A stretch of DNA of 13,627 nt from CAZKUN01 sp964555935 (GTDB taxonomy: Bacteria > Armatimonadota > Zipacnadia > Zipacnadales > VGFC01), in the NCBI GenBank assembly GCA_964555935.1, contig CAZKUN010000239.1, forward strand, positions 1 through 13,627. The letters are read 5' to 3'. A model generated the notes under the pieces. It saw only the letters and a list, made by a program, of their open reading frames with translations. It was not told where the DNA came from and ran no database searches. Shown piece after piece: positions 6,838 through 13,562 of this stretch; the first letter of the stretch is position 1; every line of letters begins with the position of its first letter. The translations under genes and the position numbers were made by a program.

Positions 6838-7401
6838 ACGTTGCCACGTCGACGGCTGATCACCCCGCGTCCCGCCCCAACAGGAACTGCAATCAGACGT
6901 ATTCTACACCAGTTAACATAATTTAGATTCTATATTAAGGTTGAGTAACTAGTTTATTGACAATTTTCCAACTATGATGTATGACTATATCTGATGCGTC
7001 GTATGAGTTAGCACTGGCGCGAGGTGGCCGCAATGGTAGCCGCAGTTCCATCACTTCTATCGTTTGCCTCAAGGCTTGAGTCCGTAGAACCCCCAGAAAC
7101 GCGCAGACCGCCGGCAGTGCTCACCAGTGGACGCATGCACGTCCGGGATAGCGACTGTCCTCGAGAACCCCATGCCCGGGCGAGCTTCGGTGGCCGAGTT
7201 CATTTCAGACGACACGGATTCCGCGGAGACCGAGCCGGCATCATTGGCGACGTGCGCGCCTACCTTGGGCGCGGAGCAGACGTCAGCCTGGAAAGGAGGC
7301 GAAATCGCAGCCAGGGCATGCAGGCCTCGGATCTGTGGTGGTAAGGACGTGCGGAGCTAGTCTTCCGTCCGTCCCATTCTGACAGAGGGTGGTGAAGAGA
7401 G
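6838..7401. other. Long intergenic region with AT-rich island, no convincing gene
   Basis: The first part is ordinary GC-rich spacer. From about 6896 to 7000 the sequence becomes markedly AT-rich, which is unlike the rest of the window and includes the promoter at 6957-6985. From 7000 to 7401 base composition returns to normal. Two overlapping plus-strand frames here are open: 7033-7344, with GAGG just upstream of its ATG, and 7127-7360. Neither translation resembles a known domain or has convincing codon use. I recognise no RNA family. The 3' part just before 7402 would form the leader of the DNRLRE gene. Confidence 0.5.
6957..6985 (+). promoter_or_regulatory. Predicted sigma-70-type promoter
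   Basis: A consensus -35 box TTGACA at 6957-6962 is separated by 17 bases from TATGAC (6980-6985, 4 of 6 to TATAAT). AT-rich sequence upstream (6900-6956) could act as an UP element. Transcription would start near 6992 and, if it reads into the DNRLRE gene, would give a leader of about 410 bases. Confidence 0.5.
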
Positions 7402-8043
7402 ATGGTCAGTAGACATGGCAGACACGACGTCGGTAGGAGAGGTACCCTCTTGATGGTCGCGCTGGCATCCATCGTTCTCATCGGCGGTGTTGCCGTGCCG
7501 CGCGCGGATGCCGGGACGACGTACACAACGCTCCCCTGTATCGCCGACACGTACATTGACGAGGGCAACGCCAGTACGAACTATGGCACAGAGGATTACC
7601 TGCGGTGCGGCGGGCCGAATTACTCAGGTTCGAACCGCCGCGACACTCTGGTCAAGTTCGACCTGAGCGGCATTTCGGAAGCCAATGGCCCGATCGTGTC
7701 CGCGACGCTCTATCTGCTCGAGGACGACTACACTGGGATCCCCAATTGGCGGCGCGTGTGGTTTGTCACCTCCTCATGGAGCGAGGGCTCGGTGACGTGG
7801 AACTCACGCCCCAGCTACGACGAGGGATCAGAGACGGTCGACCAGGATACCTGGTGGAGCGGCAGCGTACTCGACTGGGTCGATCGCTGGATCGACGACG
7901 AGGACGCCAACTACGGCCTGTGGCTGACAGTGCCCCCTTTGGACACAGCCACGAGCCATGTTGACTGGGTGTCGAGGGAGTCGTCCACCTCCGGCAACCG
8001 GCCCTACATATACATCGTGCAACAGACGATGGGAGGGCCGTAG
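7402..8043 (+). CDS. Secreted DNRLRE (CBM96-like) domain protein
   Basis: The protein has 213 residues. A Sec signal peptide is evident: basic start, hydrophobic core at about 15-31 (TLLMVALASIVLIGGVA), and a likely cleavage site after Ala37 (PRADA-G). The rest is one DNRLRE domain at about 43-207. Its hallmarks are IADTYIDEG, a TNYGT box near 59-63, LVKFDLSGI at 83-91, ATLYLLEDD, and WSEGSVTWNSRP at 126-137. DNRLRE domains occur in extracellular carbohydrate-active and surface proteins, and some bind polysaccharide (CBM96). Here the domain stands alone without a catalytic partner, so an accessory glycan-binding or surface-matrix role is likely. The ATG at 7402 follows GAGGGTGG with a 9-base spacing. 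The gene ends just before the hairpin at 8093. Confidence 0.88.
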   Translation: MVSRHGRHDVGRRGTLLMVALASIVLIGGVAVPRADAGTTYTTLPCIADTYIDEGNASTNYGTEDYLRCGGPNYSGSNRRDTLVKFDLSGISEANGPIVSATLYLLEDDYTGIPNWRRVWFVTSSWSEGSVTWNSRPSYDEGSETVDQDTWWSGSVLDWVDRWIDDEDANYGLWLTVPPLDTATSHVDWVSRESSTSGNRPYIYIVQQTMGGP

Positions 8044-8092
8044 GCCCGACGGCGCCTGGCTGACGCCGGCCGCGCCAAGCGACAGAACGACA

Positions 8093-8122
8093 ACGGCCCG
8101 CCGAATCTCTTCGGCGGGCCGT
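8093..8122. terminator. Bidirectional hairpin between convergent DNRLRE and pseudopilin genes
   Basis: A perfect 13-bp stem (8093-8105 with 8110-8122) carries a TCTC loop. It lies 49 bases after the DNRLRE stop and 25 bases beyond the pseudopilin stop, so it can serve both strands. The core at 8095-8120 is the same 26 bases as in the hairpin at 6802-6837. No T-tract follows on either side. Confidence 0.6.
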
Positions 8123-8147
8123 CGGAGTGTCTGGGCAGCGGCTGCCT

Positions 8148-8828
8148 CTAGAAGCCCGCGAGGCGGGTCGTGCTGTTCGGCTGCCACGGGATGTAGGTCA
8201 AGTAGTCGGAGCGCAGTGGCGCGAAGGCCTTGGTGCTGGTGATCCACTTGGCATGACCATCGGCCATCCCTATGTTGATACCCCCATTGTGTATCTCTCT
8301 CGTGTAGATACCGCAACCGCCATATTGCTCCTGGAACCCGCGCCACCAACCGCCGCCGGCGTTCAGACCGCAGGCGATGTAGTAGATGTCGGCCGGGTGC
8401 TCGATCCGCGACATCTTGTAGCCGCCGCTGGTGCCAAACCGGCAGCTGATGCCGTAGTTGGTGCGGACGAGATCGGTCGGGTTCCGGATGTACGACTTGA
8501 ACCGCCCGCAATCATAACGCACGTAGTTGTTGCCGGGGCACTCGAACAGCTGCTTGCTCTTTACATACGGCTGCGTGAGGTTCTGCCAGAAGATCTGCGC
8601 GTCGGTCGCGCAGCCCTCGTAGTGCGGCCTCGCGCTCGGCAACTGTTCGTCGTAGTCCTGGGCATACATCATGCAGCCAAGCGTCAACTGCTTCACGTTC
8701 GACAAGCAACTCGTCTGCCGAGCTTTCTCGCGGGCGCGCGCAAATACCGGGAACAGGATCGCGGCCAGAATGGCGATGATCGCAATGACGACCAACAGCT
8801 CAATAAGGGTAAAACCGCTTCTACGCAT
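8148..8828 (-). CDS. Type II/IV pseudopilin with H-X9-DG motif
   Basis: The ATG at 8826-8828 gives 226 residues, beginning with the class III prepilin signal MRRSGFTLIELL. The prepilin peptidase would cut after Gly5, leaving Phe6 as the N-methylated first residue and Glu10 at position +5. It is preceded by GAGGAGG at a 7-base distance, so an upstream GTG or ATG start is unlikely. A hydrophobic helix (about 6-27) is followed by FARAREKARQTSCLSNVKQ. The C-terminal part holds the processing-associated H-X9-DG motif, HNGGINIGMADG, followed by HAKWI. This architecture is abundant in Planctomycetota and Armatimonadota, which usually have many copies. It probably belongs to a secretion or surface pseudopilus. 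No assembly ATPase or secretin lies nearby, so it is an orphan. Several Cys residues could form disulfides. Confidence 0.93.
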   Translation of the reverse strand: MRRSGFTLIELLVVIAIIAILAAILFPVFARAREKARQTSCLSNVKQLTLGCMMYAQDYDEQLPSARPHYEGCATDAQIFWQNLTQPYVKSKQLFECPGNNYVRYDCGRFKSYIRNPTDLVRTNYGISCRFGTSGGYKMSRIEHPADIYYIACGLNAGGGWWRGFQEQYGGCGIYTREIHNGGINIGMADGHAKWITSTKAFAPLRSDYLTYIPWQPNSTTRLAGF

Positions 8829-8874
8829 TACATGGCCTCCTCGTTGGATAGTGTATGGCAGGTCCATATTCGCC

Positions 8875-8890
8875 TGTGACGCGCGTCACA
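8875..8890. promoter_or_regulatory. CRP/FNR-like palindromic operator upstream of the pseudopilin gene
   Basis: TGTGACGCGCGTCACA is a perfect 16-bp palindrome and matches TGTGA-N6-TCACA, the half-sites of CRP-type regulators. Its centre is 54 bases upstream of the pseudopilin ATG. A weak -10 (TACACT, minus strand 8855-8850) would place the site near -40, the class II activator position. An additional inverted repeat, GGCAGGT (8857-8863) with ACCTGCC (8890-8896), overlaps it. The small membrane protein gene begins 175 bases away on the other strand and could share control. Confidence 0.5.
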
Positions 8891-9065
8891 CCTGCCACCC
8901 CCGCACGGGCCTCGGACTTTTTACAGAAACGTCGGTGAGAGCCCATCCTCGCAGGCATTCGGACTCCGGATGGCGAACTCGGGAACTGTCAAGCGCCAGC
9001 GCGTCCGATCACTAGCGCCCTCGTCATGTCGGGGGCAGCGCAACTGTCACAGAGGAGGGACTGCC

Positions 9066-9278
9066 GTGCGTAAACAGATTTCGCCAGCCGTAGCGATCGT
9101 CGCGGTACTCGTTGTCATAGTCATCGTCGTGGCCATTGGATACTTCGCAGTCGCGAAGCCGAAGGCTGACGCGAAGGAGCAAGAGGAGGCCGTTCCCGGC
9201 CCGGAAGAGATGGCCGATCAGATGCAGAAGATGCAGAACCAAGGCAGCCAAGACGGCGGGGTGGCGTTCGGGGAATAG
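9066..9278 (+). CDS. Small single-pass membrane protein of unknown function
   Basis: The GTG at 9066 is chosen because GAGGAGG lies 7 bases upstream. Earlier in-frame starts would add a basic, low-complexity stretch. The 70-residue product begins MRKQISPAVA, has one very hydrophobic helix at about 9-29 (Val/Ile/Ala-rich), and then a soluble acidic tail rich in Glu, Gln and Met (EEMADQMQKMQNQ) ending in a Gly-rich stretch. It is predicted to be an N-in, C-out single-span protein, or an uncleaved signal anchor. I do not know its function. It is divergent from the pseudopilin gene, with 237 bases between starts, and may be related to it only by position. A hairpin follows the stop. Confidence 0.75.
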   Translation: MRKQISPAVAIVAVLVVIVIVVAIGYFAVAKPKADAKEQEEAVPGPEEMADQMQKMQNQGSQDGGVAFGE

Positions 9279-9316
9279 CCTTCGCTCGCCCCCGTCGCGT
9301 CCGATGCCGCAGACCG

Positions 9317-9344
9317 CAACGGGCTCCCCTTGGGGAGCTCGTTG
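9317..9344. terminator. Bidirectional hairpin between small membrane protein and GH106-like gene
   Basis: The arms 9317-9329 (CAACGGGCTCCCC) and 9332-9344 (GGGGAGCTCGTTG) pair over 13 positions with one G-T pair, around a minimal TT centre. It sits between two convergent stops, 9278 and 9375, and has no T-tract. It is probably a shared terminator or transcript-end stabiliser. Confidence 0.55.
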
Positions 9345-9374
9345 TCGTGTCCAGACGCCCGTCCCGCGTTGCCG

Positions 9375-12300
9375 TTACTCCAACACCTCAACCACCACCG
9401 GTCCGAGCAAGCCATGCTCGGTGAGATGGTATTCCCGCGTCCAGTGCGCGTGGTCGGGGCTGAACGAGTGCGGACCGGTGCCGGGACCCCATGGCGTGTG
9501 TAGCGGGCCGAGGATGTTCTTGCGCCCGCCGATCACCTCGATGGTGATCTCATTCTCGCCCGGATCCAGCGCGTCCGTGACGTCCGCCTCAAACGGCGCC
9601 CAAGGCATGACGAAGGTCTCGCCATTCACGTGCGCCGCCGCGCACGAGCACGCGACCTCCGGCAGACTCACGCGCAGGCGCTGGCCCTCCTCGGGCGCAT
9701 CGACCTTCACCGCGTGCTTGACCCCCGCTCCATAGAAATCGAGCCCCTGCCCGACCCATGTCCCCCACTGAAGCTGGATCGGCGGCTGCACGAGCGTCAT
9801 GTTCCCCGGCGCCGGCGCCTCCTTCTTCATCCGCGCGGCGCCGAAGTCCCCCACCAGGTACATGTCCTCGATCTCCATGTCGGGCCGGTAGTCACACGTC
9901 AGGAGCACCTCGTTCTGCCCCGGCACAATCAGGTCGGTGATGTCGATCCGTTTGATGTCCTCGTCAACCCAGAAGCCGGTGATATCGCCCGCCGCGCTCC
10001 CGTTGATGAAGATCCCATAATCCTCCGGGTTCTCCACCGCCAGCGCGCACGCGACCGGGACGTCCGTCACGTGGAACATCCACCGCAGCCTGACCCGCTC
10101 GCGCGGCGTCGTGTCGACCACCCCGGTCGCATAGAGATGCCACGGCTGATGCTCGTTCCCCACACGCGTCCCGAGCCCGAACTTCGCGCGGATCAGCTTA
10201 TCGGCCATCAGCGTCGGCATGACCTCGCTGAAGCCGTCGTCATCGGTTGAGAAGTCGCAGTAGTCGAGCGGGAACGTGTTCTCCTCGGTCAGCTCAATCT
10301 CGTACGGCCCATCCAGCTCGCGGGTCTCGATGACGCTGAGGTCGCCCGGCGCCTCCGCGGCATCGGGCACGACAACCCCGAGCGTCAGCAGGGCGGATCC
10401 GCTCTGAGGTATGTCCAGGTGGAAGTCCACCAACTCCCCCACTTCGGAGGCCTCGACGATCGTCTTGCCGCCCGTCAGCAAGTCCCATCGCACCACCGGA
10501 GCAGCGCCGAGCGTGGTCACCCGGACGCGGTGCCCGGCTTCCCGGTCGTGGGATTGGACGAACAGCATCGCGCCGCCGTCGATCTCGCGCAGCATGGACC
10601 ACATGCACTGCTGCTGGAGGTCGCGCTCCATGATGCTCACTCGCCGAGGCAACGCGGCCTCGACCGCCGGGATCAACTCGTCGGGCTCGCTTCCACAGCA
10701 CTCCGCCGACGCGAGCACGACATCAAGCGCTCCCCCAGATTCTCCGTCCACTGCCGTCGGAGGGGCTCCCGCGAACAGCACCTTGCCGCCGCCCTCGATG
10801 AAGCTCTCCAGCAGCGCAACCGTGCTCTTGCGTAGCGTCACGCACGGTGGGACGACCACGAGCTTGTAGCTCATCTGCCCCACCGCGATTCTCGCGCCGG
10901 CCACGCTCGCATACTTCGCCATCAGCGATTCATCGCCGAAATCCCAATCATAGTGGTGCGAGGTCAGCGCGCGCATCACCGACGTCAGCGCGTCCTGCAC
11001 CTCGCCAAGCTTTGCTGGTTGCTCCGCCGCCGCCGGCGTGTAGAGACCCCACGCGCTCTGGATCGGATGGATCACCAGCACGTCGCGCACCGGCTTGCCC
11101 TGAGTCAGCATGAAGCTCAGCCGCCCGAAGTAGTCTTCGATATGGCGGTAGTAATCCCACCACGGCGCGTGGTCGATGATGCTGGCCGGGTAGTCCCTCT
11201 TCGCGCCGCCGGCGAGACTGTAGTGCGTCAGGTGTTGGCAGCGGAAGTTGACGCCCACCGCGTATTGCCAGTCGCCCTGGAACTTGTGCCCCTCCAGCGG
11301 CCAGTCCCAGCCCGTGCATCCGTACAACTCGCTCAGCACGCGCTCTTTCCCAAGCTGGTCCGCCACCGAGCTGCATTGCTTCGCGGTGATCAGCTCGTCC
11401 GTCTGGTCGGTCAGGATATCGATCCCCGGCCACTGTTGATACTCGTAGTGCGGCATGCACGCGCCCGCTGCCTTGGTCTGCACGTCGAGAGCGCCCTCAA
11501 GCAGGTAGTGCCCCGTCAGCGCGAGCCCATGCTCCTCGCACCACTCGCCGCAACGCTTGCTGAAGTGCTCGACGAACAGTTCCGTCAGCGTCTGGTGGTA
11601 GTCATGCCTGACCTTGCTGAATCCGTCGGCGCCGTGAAGCACCAGCTCGGGCAGATGCTCCGCGAGATCGTACCCGCGCCGCGTCTTGAATTCGGCCAGC
11701 ATGTTGCGCGTCCACAGCACCCGCACCTCATGCTCGCCCGCGGGACCGGCGTTCCAGTACCCATAGTTCGGCTCATCGGTGAACAGCGCCGGGATCACGC
11801 TGCCGAAATCATCGCCGTACCGTTTCGCGTACTCATCGTGCGTGCTCTTGATGTACGCCTCGACCGCCTCCGGATTCATCGTATCGAGGTACCCGCCGTC
11901 ATTCGTCCAGCCATTCGGCGTCTCCGTCCGCACCTCAAACAGCAACGCGTCGCCCAATCCCGAGTAGGGCGTCTTGTAGCTGTCCAGCGACCCCACGTCG
12001 TCCGTCGTCACTCTAAACGTCCCAAGCGTCTCCACCAGGTGCTCTTCAGGATCGCCCCCGCCGGAATTCTGCGGCCCGCCGGGGTCGGTCAGCGGCAGCT
12101 CAGTCATCTCCACGCGCGGATCGCGCGCCGCCAGGTAGTGACACCGGAACTGTGGATTCTCTCGAGTCACCCAACCGCCGGCGGGGCCCGATGGCCACCG
12201 GTCCTCATCGTAGAGGTAGGCCTTCATGCCCAACTCGCGCGCCTTCTCAACACACGCGCTGATGCACTCGAACCACTCGTCCGAGAGGTATGGCGTCTTC

Positions 12301-12470
12301 AGCCCATACCGACTGTGCATGAAGAACCCGCCCATCCCGCCGCGATGCATCGACTCGATTTGCCGAAGCAGTCGGTCAGGTTCGAGCTTGCTGTTCCAGC
12401 TCCAAAACGGCGCTCCACGATAGATCGCCGGGGGATCCATCCATATCGAGTTCATCTCATCGCGCTTCAT
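9375..12470 (-). CDS. Large GH106-like glycoside hydrolase (putative alpha-L-rhamnosidase type)
   Basis: The protein has 1031 residues. The ATG at 12468-12470 has AAGGAGA upstream. There is no signal peptide, so it is probably intracellular. The N-terminal catalytic TIM barrel (about 18-450) shows PFWSWN, GGMGGFFMHSRYGL, YLSDEW and LGMKAYLYDEDRWPSGPAGG. TDEPN at 231-235 and SELYG at 380-384 supply acidic residues (Glu233, Glu381) that are candidate acid/base or nucleophile. Residues about 458-575 resemble the Rossmann-like domain that follows the barrel in related enzymes (KLVVVPPCVTLRKS..GGGKVLFAG). The rest is beta-rich, with a galactose-binding-like sandwich near 790-905 containing GIFINGSAAGD. 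Relatives are annotated as GH106 or unclassified glycosyl hydrolases, so rhamnosidase activity is a guess. It follows a DUF3604 gene by 45 bases in one operon. Confidence 0.8.
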   Translation of the reverse strand: MKRDEMNSIWMDPPAIYRGAPFWSWNSKLEPDRLLRQIESMHRGGMGGFFMHSRYGLKTPYLSDEWFECISACVEKARELGMKAYLYDEDRWPSGPAGGWVTRENPQFRCHYLAARDPRVEMTELPLTDPGGPQNSGGGDPEEHLVETLGTFRVTTDDVGSLDSYKTPYSGLGDALLFEVRTETPNGWTNDGGYLDTMNPEAVEAYIKSTHDEYAKRYGDDFGSVIPALFTDEPNYGYWNAGPAGEHEVRVLWTRNMLAEFKTRRGYDLAEHLPELVLHGADGFSKVRHDYHQTLTELFVEHFSKRCGEWCEEHGLALTGHYLLEGALDVQTKAAGACMPHYEYQQWPGIDILTDQTDELITAKQCSSVADQLGKERVLSELYGCTGWDWPLEGHKFQGDWQYAVGVNFRCQHLTHYSLAGGAKRDYPASIIDHAPWWDYYRHIEDYFGRLSFMLTQGKPVRDVLVIHPIQSAWGLYTPAAAEQPAKLGEVQDALTSVMRALTSHHYDWDFGDESLMAKYASVAGARIAVGQMSYKLVVVPPCVTLRKSTVALLESFIEGGGKVLFAGAPPTAVDGESGGALDVVLASAECCGSEPDELIPAVEAALPRRVSIMERDLQQQCMWSMLREIDGGAMLFVQSHDREAGHRVRVTTLGAAPVVRWDLLTGGKTIVEASEVGELVDFHLDIPQSGSALLTLGVVVPDAAEAPGDLSVIETRELDGPYEIELTEENTFPLDYCDFSTDDDGFSEVMPTLMADKLIRAKFGLGTRVGNEHQPWHLYATGVVDTTPRERVRLRWMFHVTDVPVACALAVENPEDYGIFINGSAAGDITGFWVDEDIKRIDITDLIVPGQNEVLLTCDYRPDMEIEDMYLVGDFGAARMKKEAPAPGNMTLVQPPIQLQWGTWVGQGLDFYGAGVKHAVKVDAPEEGQRLRVSLPEVACSCAAAHVNGETFVMPWAPFEADVTDALDPGENEITIEVIGGRKNILGPLHTPWGPGTGPHSFSPDHAHWTREYHLTEHGLLGPVVVEVLE

Positions 12471-12500
12471 CCGTTCCGTCTCCTTGCTGTTGCCGTCGCC

Positions 12501-12538
12501 GTTCCCTGTCCCCTGTTACTGTCCCCTATCCCCTGCCG
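12501..12538. repeat. GGGACAG-type short tandem repeat overlapping a stop codon
   Basis: On the minus strand this stretch contains GGGGATA, then GGGGACA twice and GGGAAC, with a TAACA interruption that supplies the TAA stop of the DUF3604 gene. The last residues of that protein (AGDRGQ) are encoded by the repeat. It looks like a degenerate low-complexity or mobile micro-repeat inserted at the gene junction. Confidence 0.5.
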
Positions 12539-13562
12539 TAACCCACACCGGACTCGCCCACGCCATCTCCCCATCCGCCTGGGTCACCCGCAGGTAGTAC
12601 CACGTCGTGCCTGCGAGTTCCTCTTCATCCACCAGCTCGATCGCCGCGTCATCGACACCCGGCGTCAGCACCTTCCAGTCCATGTTGTTGCGCACGATGT
12701 CGATCCGCGATATCGGCGCCGTCCCCACCACGCGCCCCGTGATCTCGCGCGCTTCATCTGACTCGATCTCGCTCCCCATCCGGTGGCCGTTGACCGCGAA
12801 CTCGACGTAGATCCGCGCGCCGGTGGTCGCGTAGCAGTTGCGTGCCTTCAGGTTGTCGACGAGCGACTTCGCTGTTAGCTCGTCCGCTCGGATCGCCGAC
12901 AGCCCTGACTTATAGCTGAAGCAGAATCCGTATCGATCCGGATACTGCCGGCCGGGGAAACCCGAGTGCGTGTCGCTGCATGCGATGAACCCGTAGCGAT
13001 ATCCCCGCGCCATCCCTGCCTGCGCCCCGCCGCCGGGAATGCAGCTCTTGTCCCAGAGCGGGTTGCCCTCGCCCACCGTGCGCTCGGAGCATCCCCACAT
13101 GGAGTAGATCTCGCACACCGGCTCAAGCTCCTGGTCGTACACGTCCCAGTCCGTCCAGACGAGCGTGTGGTGCGGGATGCTGACCAGCTCGCCCTTCCGC
13201 GTTCGCAAGTACTCGAAGAAGGGCCGGTCGCCATCGAGATTGAGCCGCTCCTTCGGCCACACGTCCTCGATCTCGTGATTGTCGAAGTACACGTTCCGAT
13301 GGCCGCGCGCGTATGAGAACTCAAACCCCTTCAGCGCAACGAACCTGCCGTTCTCGGTGTATTCGGCCGCCTTCTCCTGCGTGGTGATCCACGATCCTTG
13401 CGCGCAGCCCGAGTGGTCGGTCACGCACGTGAAGTCCATGCCGGCCGAGTCCTGCCCATACCGAATGTAGTCATCGATCGGCGCCAGCCCATCGCCGGAG
13501 AAGCTCGTCTTCCCGTGAATGTCGCCCCAGTAGACCTGCTCCGTCGCCCCTGGCACCACCAC
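12516..13562 (-). CDS. DUF3604 family protein with PHP-like metal motifs, 5' end uncertain
   Basis: From the GTG at 13560-13562 the protein has 348 residues. The PHP-type motifs are mostly present: GDIHGKT (Asp14, His16), VTDH (Asp49, His50), Glu81 in KGFEFS, IPHHT (His131, His132), Glu151 in EIYS, and SDTHSGFPG (Asp197, His199). A beta-rich C-terminus ends WYYLRVTQADGEMAWASPVWV, closely like the paralog at 3720-5261. It is probably a metal-dependent hydrolase or lyase of unknown substrate. The GTG has no ribosome binding site at a usable distance. Upstream, the plausible coding frame is a different one (GVWRASAESATLEIAH, ending near 13570). Many family members carry an N-terminal beta-sandwich before GDxH, so the gene may begin beyond the window with a frameshift near 13560-13570. 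The GH106-like gene follows in the same operon. Confidence 0.82.
   Translation of the reverse strand: MVVPGATEQVYWGDIHGKTSFSGDGLAPIDDYIRYGQDSAGMDFTCVTDHSGCAQGSWITTQEKAAEYTENGRFVALKGFEFSYARGHRNVYFDNHEIEDVWPKERLNLDGDRPFFEYLRTRKGELVSIPHHTLVWTDWDVYDQELEPVCEIYSMWGCSERTVGEGNPLWDKSCIPGGGAQAGMARGYRYGFIACSDTHSGFPGRQYPDRYGFCFSYKSGLSAIRADELTAKSLVDNLKARNCYATTGARIYVEFAVNGHRMGSEIESDEAREITGRVVGTAPISRIDIVRNNMDWKVLTPGVDDAAIELVDEEELAGTTWYYLRVTQADGEMAWASPVWVTAGDRGQ

Noticed and set aside
7033..7360. Two overlapping plus-strand frames in the long intergenic region as small genes
   Set aside because: GAGG before the ATG at 7033 is suggestive, but the translations look random, Arg-rich or Cys/Pro-rich. The frames overlap each other and neither shows a domain or a signal peptide.
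7625..7634. GGTTCGAACC resembling a tRNA T-arm
   Set aside because: It lies inside the DNRLRE coding sequence, and no acceptor stem or anticodon arm can be built around it.
8829..8867. Upstream start adding 13 residues to the pseudopilin
   Set aside because: Prepilin leaders of this type are very short, and GAGGAGG lies exactly before the ATG at 8826-8828.
10953..12761. 602-codon open frame on the plus strand
   Set aside because: It is antisense to the GH106-like gene and to part of the DUF3604 gene, both with strong motifs. Its translation is Arg/His/Val-rich without any domain.
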